From contig OX638353.1 in NCBI GenBank assembly GCA_951813255.1, forward strand, positions 310,001-374,000: a stretch of 64,000 bases of DNA. Direction: 5' to 3'. This document shows, piece by piece, positions 53,957 to 61,467 of this stretch; position 1 is the first letter of the stretch, and every line of letters begins with the position of its first letter. The translations under genes and the position numbers were made by a program. The stretch is from an uncultured Dehalococcoidia bacterium (GTDB taxonomy: Bacteria; Chloroflexota; Dehalococcoidia; Lucifugimonadales; JAAXIE01). The notes beneath the pieces were generated by a model. That model was not told where the DNA came from, did not search any database, and was given only the letters and a program-made list of their open reading frames with translations.

Positions 53957-54019
53957 ATGAAACATAATTTAGGTCAACGGGGCGATGGTAAACATCTGTC
54001 GAGGTGTGACAGCGACTAG
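53957..54019 (+). CDS. Possible 20-aa leader peptide
   Basis: A tiny frame (MKHNLGQRGDGKHLSRCDSD) begins at ATG 53957, five bases after AAGGAGGTGATC, a Shine-Dalgarno site complementary to the full anti-SD. Such a strong site before a 20-codon frame suggests translation matters. Its codons 8-13 fall in the 5' arm of the long helix described next, and its TAG lies in the GACTAG arm, so ribosome occupancy would alter the fold. It may be regulatory rather than functional as a peptide. Confidence 0.45.
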   Translation: MKHNLGQRGDGKHLSRCDSD

Positions 54020-54146
54020 CGTACCCAAGACAGCCGGCGGGAGCGTCTAGTCCGCCGGTCGGGCCCAGGCAAATGTTTACCATCGCCCCGGGCCCAGACG
54101 AGCCGATGACCCGGCCAGCCAAAAGCAGGTTTCGGCGAGGCGCAAC

Positions 54147-54180
54147 AAACCGCTTCTCTTAGGGAGAAGCGGTTTTTGTT
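54147..54180 (+). terminator. Strong rho-independent terminator
   Basis: Perfect 12-bp arms AAACCGCTTCTC (54147-54158) and its complement (54164-54175) with a five-base loop, followed by TTGTTTGTG. It terminates the structured transcript starting near 53940. Confidence 0.85.
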
Positions 54181-54262
54181 TGTGTTCGACATGGTGTTGC
54201 TTGCTTGAATGGGGGTTGGATTGGGACTCTCTTCCCCTCGTCTTGCCGGAGGGGGGTTGATG

Positions 54263-54445
54263 TCAGCGGCGCGACCGGCCGATCCAGAACAGGTTCAGTG
54301 CGAGTAAGCCTGCTGAGGCGACCCAGAGTAGGGTGCCCAGGGTGGGATTGAACTGCAGTCCGATGCCCAGACCCAGGAAGAACACGACCGCTGCCAGCAG
54401 AAATAGCAGAGCGTGGGCGGCGATTCTGATTGCTGTGGTTGTCAT
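54263..54445 (-). CDS. Small two-helix membrane protein
   Basis: A 60-residue protein with two hydrophobic stretches (about 7-28 and 34-52) joined by GLQFNPTLG and a basic end IGRSRR. It is a plausible membrane peptide but no family is recognised. It stands alone between the terminator at 54.17 kb and the LLM gene. Confidence 0.5.
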   Translation of the reverse strand: MTTTAIRIAAHALLFLLAAVVFFLGLGIGLQFNPTLGTLLWVASAGLLALNLFWIGRSRR

Positions 54446-54498
54446 TGCCTATCCAGATTAACGATGCCCCGACGGGCGTTACAAGCACGTTTGGCAGG

Positions 54499-55428
54499 CT
54501 ACTTCTTGTGGAAGCGTGGGATGACCTCGCGTCCTAGGAGTTCGAGTTGCTCGATGGCTTGGTCGGGCGAGCAGAGGGGACGGGCTACGAATTTGGATGC
54601 GCCTGCTTCGAGGTAGCGTTGCAGGGTTTCGGAGACTTGGTCGGGGGTGCCTAGGGCGCTGTACTCGGTGAAGTGGGCGTCGGGGCGGGCGCGGGTGATG
54701 TAGGGTTCTCCGGCGATGGCAGCTTCCTCGGATGTTGGGGCGATGTAGAAGCCTACCAGCGCACCGATGTGGTCTTCGTCCACTGTGCGGTCGAGTTTGG
54801 CGGCCGTGGCGAACACGATGTCGACGCCTTCCTGGACCTCCTGGGGGGTGGCGGCTGACACCAGCCAGCCGTCGGCGAGGCGTCCTACGCGACGGGCGGC
54901 TGCTTTGCTGCGGCCTCCTACCCACAGGGGCATGAGGGGTTGCTGGACGGGTTTGGGGGTGATGGAAACTTCGTTCAGGGTGAAAAATTCTCCGTGGTGG
55001 GTGACGAAATCTTCGCTCCAGAGGCGGCGCATTACTTCCATGGCCTCGTCGCAGCGCTTGCCGCGGTCTTCCTTGGAGACGCCGCAGGCCTCGTATTCGC
55101 GGGGGTCTTCCTGGCCTAGGCCGACGGCGGGGAGGAAGCGCCCGTTGGAGAAGTGGTCGAGGGTGGCCATCTCCTTGGCTAGGACGACGGGGTTGCGCAG
55201 GGGGAGCTGGGTGACGGCGGTGCCGAATTTCATCTTTTCGGAATACGCAGCGACCATGGACATGGCGATCATGGGCTCGGGGGCGTAGCGCTCAGTGACC
55301 ACGCGGTCGGAGAACCAGATGGAGTCGTAGCCGTAGCGGTCACCGACTTCCACGAGGTCGCGGAAAAACTGACGGCCCTGATTTTCTTCGGGGAAGGCCC
55401 CCGGCATGTAGCCGATCCTGATACTCAT
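54499..55428 (-). CDS. LLM-class flavin/F420-dependent oxidoreductase
   Basis: A 309-residue luciferase-fold oxidoreductase. IRIGYMPGAFPEEN, YDSIWFSDRVV, LDHFSNGRFLPAVGLG and LMPLWVGGRSKAAARR are typical of the F420-type LLM subfamily. Sequence similarity to the 22.2 kb LLM protein is limited. The ATG at 55428 follows GGAAGGAGCC-like AAGGAG on the coding strand. It runs 13 bp behind the epimerase gene on the same strand, so both are likely one operon. Cofactor choice and substrate remain open. Confidence 0.9.
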   Translation of the reverse strand: MSIRIGYMPGAFPEENQGRQFFRDLVEVGDRYGYDSIWFSDRVVTERYAPEPMIAMSMVAAYSEKMKFGTAVTQLPLRNPVVLAKEMATLDHFSNGRFLPAVGLGQEDPREYEACGVSKEDRGKRCDEAMEVMRRLWSEDFVTHHGEFFTLNEVSITPKPVQQPLMPLWVGGRSKAAARRVGRLADGWLVSAATPQEVQEGVDIVFATAAKLDRTVDEDHIGALVGFYIAPTSEEAAIAGEPYITRARPDAHFTEYSALGTPDQVSETLQRYLEAGASKFVARPLCSPDQAIEQLELLGREVIPRFHKK

Positions 55429-55441
55429 GGAAGGCTCCTTC

Positions 55442-56386
55442 CTACCGGTCGGTCACCATCTCGATGCCGAGTTCCTTGCGGGCTTCGTTGATGTGGTCGC
55501 GGATGCGGTCGCGGAGAGGGGGCAACTCGTAGTTCATGTCGGCCAGCATCCGGCTGTTATCCACGAGATAGACGTGGGGGACTGGCCGGTTGCCGAAGGT
55601 GATCTGGGCGTTGGGAATGAACTCGCGGACGGTATCGGCCATTTCGCCGACGGTGGCGAGGTGTCCTCCGCTGATGTAGACGGGGTGGCGGAGGGAGTCG
55701 CTGAGGATGGCGCGGACGAAAATCTCGGCGGCGTCATCGACGTAGATCATGGGCGATGGCTCGGAGGGGTCGGAGGGGATGTGGATGGGCTTGCCACCGG
55801 CGGGGTTGGTCATGAGGAGGCCGCCGATGAGGCCGGTCATGCCGGTGAAACGGCCATGGCCGAAGACGGTGCAGATGCGGATGCCCCGCAGGTCGAGGCC
55901 GTACAGGTCGCGGTACTTGGCGGCAGCGAAGTCGTTGACGGCCTTGGTCATGCCGTAGACGTTGACGGGATTGGAGACGTCGTCCTCGTTGATGGGGCGG
56001 TTGCCGAAGGTGTCCTGCACACCGTAGACGGCGATGGATGAGGCGTAGACCACGCGCTCTATGCCCGTCCAGCGAGCGACCTCGAAGACGTTGTTGGCCC
56101 CTTGGATGTTCAAGTGGAGGCCATGGCCGGGGCGGTCCTCGCTGGCTGGAGGCAGCAGGGCGGCGAGGTGGATGATGCGGGAGACCTTGTGGGTGTTGAC
56201 CGCCTCCATGACTTGGGCCATCTCGGTGACGTCGCCACGATAGAAGGGGACGGCGTTCATGGCGGAGTCGAGGCTGGGCCGAGGGGGCGCGAGGTCGAAG
56301 GAAACGACCTCCTGGCCGCGGTCTAGGAGCTTGCGGATGATGCGGGCGCCGATGAAGCCGGTGCCGCCGGTAACCATGATTGTCAT
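55442..56386 (-). CDS. NAD-dependent epimerase/dehydratase (extended SDR)
   Basis: A 314-residue extended short-chain dehydrogenase. IMVTGGTGFIGARIIRKLL is the nucleotide-binding loop, and YGMTKAVNDF holds the Tyr-x3-Lys pair, with YASSIAVYGV as the catalytic Ser region. Such proteins epimerise or dehydrate nucleotide sugars or act on other carbonyl compounds. The ATG at 56386 begins right before the fold; an upstream extension to 56458 lies in repeat array B1 and is discarded. It heads the epimerase-LLM operon. Confidence 0.9.
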   Translation of the reverse strand: MTIMVTGGTGFIGARIIRKLLDRGQEVVSFDLAPPRPSLDSAMNAVPFYRGDVTEMAQVMEAVNTHKVSRIIHLAALLPPASEDRPGHGLHLNIQGANNVFEVARWTGIERVVYASSIAVYGVQDTFGNRPINEDDVSNPVNVYGMTKAVNDFAAAKYRDLYGLDLRGIRICTVFGHGRFTGMTGLIGGLLMTNPAGGKPIHIPSDPSEPSPMIYVDDAAEIFVRAILSDSLRHPVYISGGHLATVGEMADTVREFIPNAQITFGNRPVPHVYLVDNSRMLADMNYELPPLRDRIRDHINEARKELGIEMVTDR

Positions 56387-56451
56387 AAGGGAGTGCGCTC
56401 CTGTTGTCGGGGTGGGTTGGGCTGGCGTGGTCAATGGTAGCACATGGCGGG

Positions 56452-56655
56452 ATGTCACAATGTCACAGCGTTTATAGCTAAAATTTGTTTTTTGTAGCTG
56501 AAAAGTGTGACATTTGTGACATTTTGCTAGCTGGACCAGATACGGGCAGAGTGTGACATTTTTTCGTATCTGGGGATGTCACAGATTTTTGGAAAGTGTG
56601 ACATTTGTGACACTTTCGTAGCTGCAGGGATGTCACAGTGTGACATTTTTGACGG
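56452..56655. repeat. Modular repeat array B1 (TGTCACA doublets)
   Basis: Begins with TGTCACAATGTCACAGCG, matching array A, then TTTATAGCTAAAAT, TAGCTG, TGTGACA pairs at about 56506 and 56515, TAGCTGGACCAGATA (the inverted palindromic module), further TGTGACA, TATCTG and TAGCTG units and a TGTCACAGTGTGACA inverted pair at about 56630-56646. It begins 66 bp upstream of the epimerase start. Confidence 0.85.
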
Positions 56656-56729
56656 CCCCCCTTTGATGGATGTTTGGGGGGGGTTTTTGGGCGAACGCAG
56701 GTCGCGGTTTAGGGGTGGTGGTGGCCTTA

Positions 56730-57100
56730 CTGGTCTCAGGTGTCTCATGGTTGTATCTGAGCCAGCTACGAAAATGCGGTCTCATTCCGGGATATTTCGT
56801 AGCTGTGAAAACAGGGCGTGAGACGAGGGTTCGTAGCTGATGAGACAAAAATCGTAGCTGTGTTGAATTTTTCGTAGCTGGAATTTGTCTCATTGTCTCA
56901 TGGTTGTATCTGGGCCAGCTAGGAAAACGTTGTCTCACGCGGGGCAAATTCGTATCTGGAGAGTGGCGAAAAATGGCGCTAAATGGGTGGCCGGAGGGAG
57001 ACAAGGCCTTAGCTGGGGACGGGATTTGGAGGGCTGAAATTTGTCTCATTTGTCTCACGTTTGTATCTGAGCCAGCTACGGAAAAATTGTCTCGTTCAAG
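56730..57100. repeat. Modular repeat array B2 (TGTCTCA doublets)
   Basis: Contiguous with B1 but with another heptamer: GGTCTCA/TGTCTCA at 56732/56741, a TGTCTCA pair at 56886/56894 and another at 57042/57051. Each pair is followed by a full module (TATCTGAGCCAGCTACGAAAA in shortened form: TATCTGAGCCAGCTA) near 56754, 56907 and 57063. Single TAGCTG units occur in between. Open frames on the minus strand through this DNA are repeat-derived and not genes. From 57100 to the hicB stop at 57299 nothing further is seen. Confidence 0.85.
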
Positions 57101-57298
57101 GGGTGTGGAAGGCGAGTTGGGGATGGGATGCGGCTCCCGCGCGGGCTGGCGCGAGAGCAGGGCCGGGACGGGGGTAGTTGGGCCTGGTTGACTGGTTATG
57201 GGTTGGGCTGGGTTTCGGGAGTAGTGCATGGACTGAGCATAGAACGCATGTACGTTAGGTGTCAAGGGGGAGATGTCATGATGGTGAGGAGCTTGGGC

Positions 57299-57559
57299 TT
57301 AGGGGGTGGCTGGAGCGGCCCAGACCCCTGCGTCGCTGGTCATACCCGGGAGGGGCACTTCCACTTCGATGGTGGAAACGGTAGGTTCAGGGACTGGGTC
57401 GCCGTGCTCGATCATCAACTCCACGTGGTCCTTGACCGCCTCGGTGATGAGGGAGATGGCTTCATCGCGGGTCTCGCCAGCGGCTATGCAACCTGGGAGG
57501 TCCGGGAGATAAGCGCCGTAGCTCGTGGGGCCCTTTTCGATGATGACGGTGTATTTCAT
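57299..57559 (-). CDS. hicB: HicB-family antitoxin
   Basis: An 86-residue HicB-type protein: MKYTVIIEKGPTSYGAYLPDLPGCIAAG is the partial RNase H-like fold with the PDLPGCIAAG turn, followed by EAISLITEAVKDHVELM. There is no helix-turn-helix or ribbon-helix tail, so it is the short form. The ATG at 57559 has GGAG eight bases away. Its start overlaps the end of hicA by four bases in the HicA-HicB order normal for this system. Confidence 0.88.
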   Translation of the reverse strand: MKYTVIIEKGPTSYGAYLPDLPGCIAAGETRDEAISLITEAVKDHVELMIEHGDPVPEPTVSTIEVEVPLPGMTSDAGVWAAPATP

Positions 57560-57759
57560 GGGGCTTGTTCTCCTTGTAATCCTGCCTGCGTCGAGGCGTC
57601 TCTCCATGGCTTGGGCGGCAGGTCTGTGCTAGGCCTCCCTGCGATGGTCACGGTGCCCGGCTTCACTGGATGATGGTACTGACGATGACTACCGCGAGTC
57701 CTCACCCAACGCCAACCGTCTCTCTCCACGATCCGTATTGCGTCCCGTACCTTAGGCAT
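57556..57759 (-). CDS. hicA: HicA-family mRNA interferase toxin
   Basis: A 67-residue HicA toxin with the dsRBD-like fold: VRDAIRIVERDGWRWVRTRGSHRQYHHP carries the conserved Trp and the catalytic His in GSHRQYHHP, then GTVTIAGRPSTDLPPK. HicA cleaves mRNA; HicB inhibits it. The pair sits to the right of repeat arrays B1 and B2 and before a TIR gene, in a block of other toxin-antitoxin genes. Confidence 0.88.
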   Translation of the reverse strand: MPKVRDAIRIVERDGWRWVRTRGSHRQYHHPVKPGTVTIAGRPSTDLPPKPWRDASTQAGLQGEQAP

Positions 57760-58083
57760 ATTGGTTATGATTCAGCCCGTTCTCATATCAGACTAGGGCG
57801 AGGGCGATAGGGCCGTCAAGCCGATGGCGTCTCAGGAGTATGGCCTGCTTGGTACGGGGCAGACTCTTGGCGGGCACGACGGTGGGCTCTTGCATACATG
57901 GATGGTGAAGTGGGAGGAGTAGGGGCGTCAAGCGGGAAACGTCACGGTGGGGCTGGGGGATGACATTGGGGCGGTGCGGGGGCGGAATTGGGCATGGTAA
58001 CATCGAACCAGATATAAGTTAAGTATGGTAGCGTCGTGAATCAGTCGAACAATATCTTCTGGATATCGCCTTGAGGAGTCCTA
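57760..58083. other. Gene-free stretch before the TIR gene
   Basis: About 324 bases without a supported gene. A short minus-strand frame (57788-58003) has neither a family motif nor a good ribosome binding site. The last 60 bases become A+T-rich (AACCAGATATAAGTTAAGT) and probably hold the TIR promoter, but no clear -35/-10 pair was found. Confidence 0.5.
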
Positions 58084-58812
58084 ATGCTCGCAAATGAACC
58101 CACCAAGATATTCCTGAGCCACAAAGGCTCCGACAAGGAGCTAGTTGTGCGATTCAAGAAAGTATTGGATGAACTGGGATTCGAAACTTGGCTGGACGAT
58201 GATGCAATGCCGGCAGGAACCGAACTGGAACGTGGCCTCTTGGAAGGCTTTAGGGACTCATGCGCAGCCGTCTTCTTCGTAACTGCGTCGTTTCGAGATG
58301 AAGGATTCTTGAGTACTGAAATAAACTATGCGATCAGAGAAAAGCGTGCCAAGGGAGACAAGTTCGCGATCATTACGCTGCAATTCGCTGAGGGAAGTTT
58401 GAGACCAAACATACCTGACCTGTTGCAAACCTACGTTTGGAAGACTCCTGAAACGGAACTCGATGCCTTGTATGAAATCGTACGTGCAGTTCCGGTGATA
58501 TGCCTCGGCATTGAGTGGCGTGACGTAGGACCGAGCGTCTCCAGAGAATATGTAAGTGTGTTCACAAATCCTGAACTGTCAGAAGAGGCATGCACGATCT
58601 TGAAGCAAGCTGCTACAAGTGACGGAACAATCCTGTACTTGCGAACCTTTGGTGGCCAGTTCATTCAGGCAGGAAGTGAATCGCTCATTCCGAATGATGA
58701 ACCTAGGACAATTGCTCGCTGGACCGCTGGCCTTGATGATCTAGTGCGCCATGGGTACATTAAGCATGTATCAGGTAGCATGTTCGAAGTTACCTTAGAT
58801 ACGAGGCCGTAG
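58084..58812 (+). CDS. TIR-domain protein with C-terminal winged-helix-like region
   Basis: A 242-residue protein. Residues about 7-120 are a TIR domain: KIFLSHKGSDKELVVRFK, DELGFETWLDDDAMPAG and VFFVTASF. The Glu in LSTEINYA corresponds to the catalytic Glu of NAD-cleaving TIR proteins. The C-terminal half (LSEEACTILKQAATSDG, then RWTAGLDDLVRHGYIKHV) looks like a winged-helix-type sensor. Bacterial TIR proteins are typical abortive-infection effectors, but many single-gene ones are untested. The gene is markedly lower in G+C than its neighbours, which suggests transfer. GAGGAG precedes the ATG. Confidence 0.85.
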   Translation: MLANEPTKIFLSHKGSDKELVVRFKKVLDELGFETWLDDDAMPAGTELERGLLEGFRDSCAAVFFVTASFRDEGFLSTEINYAIREKRAKGDKFAIITLQFAEGSLRPNIPDLLQTYVWKTPETELDALYEIVRAVPVICLGIEWRDVGPSVSREYVSVFTNPELSEEACTILKQAATSDGTILYLRTFGGQFIQAGSESLIPNDEPRTIARWTAGLDDLVRHGYIKHVSGSMFEVTLDTRP

Positions 58813-59121
58813 ACCGTTTGTCCGACAGGTGATCAAGGCCTCAGAGTGTGTGAGGGGTGGAGGGTCATGTACCTTCAGCTAATGTGGTCGGCTTGACACC
58901 GTACCACCATCAGCTTAGCACCATGCAAACCCATCACCCCGACGGGGCCTTCTACGGGACATCCTCGGATTCGCCGACATAGGAGAAGTTGGTGATGGCG
59001 ACTTTCTCCGTCGGGGAACTCGGCGACGAAGTTTATCCCGTCTCTACCTCGAAGGACGAACAGGGGGGAGGCAAGGGGACGTTGAGGGTTGGTGGCAGGC
59101 AGGGTTCTGTGATGTGAAGAC
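58813..59121. other. Gene-free stretch between TIR and antidote genes
   Basis: About 309 bases with no supported gene; minus-strand frames here lack starts and motifs. No terminator with a U-tract was found after the TIR gene. Confidence 0.5.
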
Positions 59122-59406
59122 CTAGCGGGTGATGGAGAGGCGAAGGTCGAGGGTGTCGAGGACGCGGAAGAGGGTGTCGATGCGGGGGTTGCCTTCGCTG
59201 GAGAGGGCGCGGTAGAGGGTTTGGCGTCCAAGGCCGGTGTCGGCGGCGATGGAGGTCATGCCCTTGGCGCGTGCGACGTTGCCTAGGGCTTTGACGAAGT
59301 AGTGGGGGTCATTTTCTTCAAGGGCCGCGTTTAGGTAGGCGACCATTGCTTCGTCGCTATCGAGGACCTCGGTGATGTTCCAAGGGGTGTATTGTTCGTT
59401 GTTCAT
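59122..59406 (-). CDS. Addiction-module antidote protein (HigA-like HTH)
   Basis: A 94-residue antitoxin with DSDEAMVAYLNAALEENDP and FVKALGNVARAKGMTSIAADTGLGRQTLYRALSS, the latter a helix-turn-helix (AADTGLGRQTLYRAL). This is the pattern of antidote proteins paired with phage Gp49-like RelE toxins. It normally represses its operon and neutralises the toxin. It lies 9 bp downstream of its toxin gene, in the toxin-first order usual for HigBA-type pairs. Confidence 0.88.
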   Translation of the reverse strand: MNNEQYTPWNITEVLDSDEAMVAYLNAALEENDPHYFVKALGNVARAKGMTSIAADTGLGRQTLYRALSSEGNPRIDTLFRVLDTLDLRLSITR

Positions 59407-59415
59407 GGCGCTCCC

Positions 59416-59709
59416 CTAGAGTTCTTCTGTCATGCGCTGAGCCTGGTCGATGTCCTGCTGCTGGGTGTCCTTGTCGCCTCCGCAGAGAAGGACCACAACT
59501 GTGCGCTGGCGTATGGTGTAGTAGACCCGGTAGCCTGGGCCGCGGTTAATTCGAAGCTCACTGACACCGCCTCCAGTCGACCTGTGGTCGCCGAAATTGC
59601 CTTCCGCCATTCGGTCGATGCGTATCGCGATGTATGCGCGGGCTTGATGGTCGCGCAGGTCACGGAGCCAGCGGCGAAAGGCCCGACTCGCGATGACCTC
59701 GTATTCCAT
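59416..59709 (-). CDS. RelE/HigB-like toxin (Gp49 type)
   Basis: A 97-residue toxin. RAFRRWLRDLRDHQARAYIAIRIDRMAEGNFGDHRS, shortened to FRRWLRDLRD and RIDRMAEGNFGD, and VSELRINRGPGYRVYY are the Gp49-like RelE fold, with the positively charged surface and GYRVYY strand. The last segment VVVLLCGGDKDTQQQDI is also typical. Such toxins cleave mRNA on the ribosome. Paired with the antidote gene downstream. Confidence 0.88.
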   Translation of the reverse strand: MEYEVIASRAFRRWLRDLRDHQARAYIAIRIDRMAEGNFGDHRSTGGGVSELRINRGPGYRVYYTIRQRTVVVLLCGGDKDTQQQDIDQAQRMTEEL

Positions 59710-59832
59710 GGCTAATTGTCTCTTATAGGGGACAGCGTGTCAAAGCCTCCTAGGGCTATGACGTAGGTCTTGTGTGGGGTAAGAGGAGTGCCGGGTCAGG
59801 AAGTAGTGCGCTGTGGGGTGGCGCGGGTTACG

Positions 59833-59861
59833 TGGGTTCCCGCCTTCGCGGGAATGACGGG
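59833..59861. repeat. Dispersed TTCCCGCCTTCGCGGGAATGACGG repeat (intact copy)
   Basis: A palindromic core CCCGC-CTTC-GCGGG (59838-59851) with flanking TT and AATGACGG. Degenerate relatives are at 19.27 and 19.45 kb. This type of short hairpin repeat is common in many bacterial genomes. The rest of 59710-60001 has no gene that I can support. Confidence 0.7.
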
Positions 59862-60001
59862 TACCTGGGCTTCTACGGGCTTTGAACGTGGAGGCGATGA
59901 CGATCCCCAACGATCCTGAGGCGGTGATGGCTGAAGCACATCACCGGCTCAACGTGGGGAGCCAATCCCTGCCCGTCCCCCATGCTCTGCAGGCAAAACC
60001 C

Positions 60002-60415
60002 TCAGCTTTCCTCGCCCATGGACTCCGATATCGTGCCCCTCAGCCCTTCGAAGTCCACTGGCTTGACTACGAAGCCGTGTGCTCCACGGTCCATGGCAGA
60101 CGACACGTTCCCTGCATCCCCGTAGGCTGACACCACTAGGGCTGGCAATCCGGGCCACATCTCCCCCAATCGCTCGAGCAGGACCAACCCGTTCATCTGT
60201 GGCATGTTGATGTCGGTGATCACCAAACGCACATCGGGATTCGCCTCCAGCACCTGCAGGGCTTCGACCCCCGAGCTGGCAAACAGAAACTCGTAGCGAC
60301 CGGCCCTGATTTCCCGGCGCATTCGCTGGCGGAACATGGGCTCGACTTCCGGCTCGTCATCAACGACCAGGACCTTCCGGACCGTCTCTTGTTCACTCAC
60401 ATCTTGTTCAATCAC
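60002..60415 (-). CDS. Stand-alone response regulator receiver protein
   Basis: A 137-residue CheY-like receiver. VLVVDDEPEVEPM provides the acidic pocket (Asp19-Asp20), LVITDINMPQMNG the phosphoacceptor Asp68, VVSAYGD the Ser/Thr (Ser97), and FVVKP the Lys119. There is no output domain, so it must signal through a partner protein. The GTG start follows GAGGGGGAC. No sensor kinase gene is in the window. It is preceded by several toxin-antitoxin genes but shares no operon with them. Confidence 0.9.
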   Translation of the reverse strand: MIEQDVSEQETVRKVLVVDDEPEVEPMFRQRMRREIRAGRYEFLFASSGVEALQVLEANPDVRLVITDINMPQMNGLVLLERLGEMWPGLPALVVSAYGDAGNVSSAMDRGAHGFVVKPVDFEGLRGTISESMGEES

Positions 60416-60549
60416 AACGTCCCCCTCTCATGCAACCAATAGCATAACCATACAAGCTCTGAGGGTAAGAGTCGAGGTAGTCCCAAGCCAGCGCGTAACC
60501 GAGCCGTCCATAGTGGGCCCTCTAGCCCCCCCCCAGTTCTTCAGAGTTG

Positions 60550-61158
60550 TTATGCCTCTTCAGAATTGTTATGCCGCGACAGTATGCGCCAACCAACAAG
60601 ACACAAACAGCTATAGAGAATCCCCTCTGCCAACCGCTGAAGCAATCCTCGCCATTCGGCGAGATCAGGTACCAGCGCGAGCGTGTAGAGACTGATATAA
60701 GTCAGGGCCAAGCCCAACCAGCCCGCTCTCTTTGCCGGGTCGGGCCTGTCATTAACGGACAGGAGCACCAATCCAAGCGTCGTCATGATGAGCGTGACCA
60801 CGGCGAAGAGATTGTGGGCATCCTGGGAAAGACTACCCGTACTTGGACAACCCAAATCGCAAGGGGCGAAGGCCGAGCTAACATAGGCTATTGGTTCAGC
60901 AGCAAGCAGCCAGCAGCCGATTCTGGCGATGCCGTTCAATCCTGCGCGTGGGGCAACCAACACCAGTACGAGGAAACCGAGCAAACCCAAGGGGAGAAAC
61001 CCCAAGTAGCCTATCTGCCAACTCCAGGCTGAACCTACCGCATTGAGCTCGCTTATGTACTGGCTGACATGGCTGTAGTCAGTCTTTAGCGAAGCGCCCC
61101 CAAATATTACCAAGGGGTAGAAAAGGACCAGGGCAACAATGACCCATCGCCTATTCAC
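60550..61158 (-). CDS. DUF998 family membrane protein
   Basis: A 202-residue membrane protein with five or six hydrophobic segments and the DUF998 signature YSHVSQYISELNAVG after the first helix. A second conserved region is FAPCDLGCP between helices. The family has no firm function. The GTG at 61158 (NRRWVIVALVL) starts directly before the first helix; a TTG at 61173 is the alternative. Confidence 0.8.
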   Translation of the reverse strand: MNRRWVIVALVLFYPLVIFGGASLKTDYSHVSQYISELNAVGSAWSWQIGYLGFLPLGLLGFLVLVLVAPRAGLNGIARIGCWLLAAEPIAYVSSAFAPCDLGCPSTGSLSQDAHNLFAVVTLIMTTLGLVLLSVNDRPDPAKRAGWLGLALTYISLYTLALVPDLAEWRGLLQRLAEGILYSCLCLVGWRILSRHNNSEEA

Positions 61159-61467
61159 TGAGAACCCATGCAAACAGGCCGTCCATATGAACAGTCGGCC
61201 ATATGATTTGATGGCATCATACCCCGCTACGGAAGGAGTCTACGGAAGGGTGCGGCATTCCGCCCAAGCGGCAGGTCACCGAGAAGGTCAACGGTAGCAG
61301 CCAGGATCTGGTGTGGAAGGGGTATGGGTTGGGCTAGGCGGGTGTGCGCAGGCTGGCGGGCAGGTGGGTCTCGCAGTCGGAGATGAGCCTGACGCGGGAT
61401 GGGGACAGCAACCAAGCGGGGATGAGGGCCAGTTGCTGGAGCCGAAGGACATGATAGCTTGCCGTAG

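Larger units (their letters stand above)
53940..54180 (+). ncRNA. Structured RNA candidate with long helix, possible pseudoknot and terminator
   Basis: Perfect 18-bp arms at 53978-53995 and 54073-54090 enclose about 77 bases, with four more pairs just inside. Within the loop GACTAG (54014-54019) can pair with CTAGTC (54047-54052), while CCGGCGG (54034-54040) can pair with CCGCCGG (54052-54058). The order is that of an H-type pseudoknot; the two helices share base 54052. A strong intrinsic terminator ends the unit. I could not match it to tmRNA, RNase P, 6S, crcB or other families I know. Between 53728 and 53940 no gene is seen. Confidence 0.5.

Noticed and set aside
53940-54180. tmRNA, RNase P RNA, 6S RNA or fluoride riboswitch
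   Set aside because: No tRNA-like end with T-arm, no RNase P core motifs, length and loops wrong for 6S, and the crcB-type pairing after GGCGATGG is absent.
56633-57265. 210-aa minus-strand open frame over repeat array B
   Set aside because: Its repeated peptide blocks are translations of the repeat modules; there is no start site, domain or codon signal.
57788-58003. 71-aa minus-strand frame
   Set aside because: No recognised motif or ribosome binding site; Pro/His-rich composition fits a shadow of G-rich intergenic DNA.
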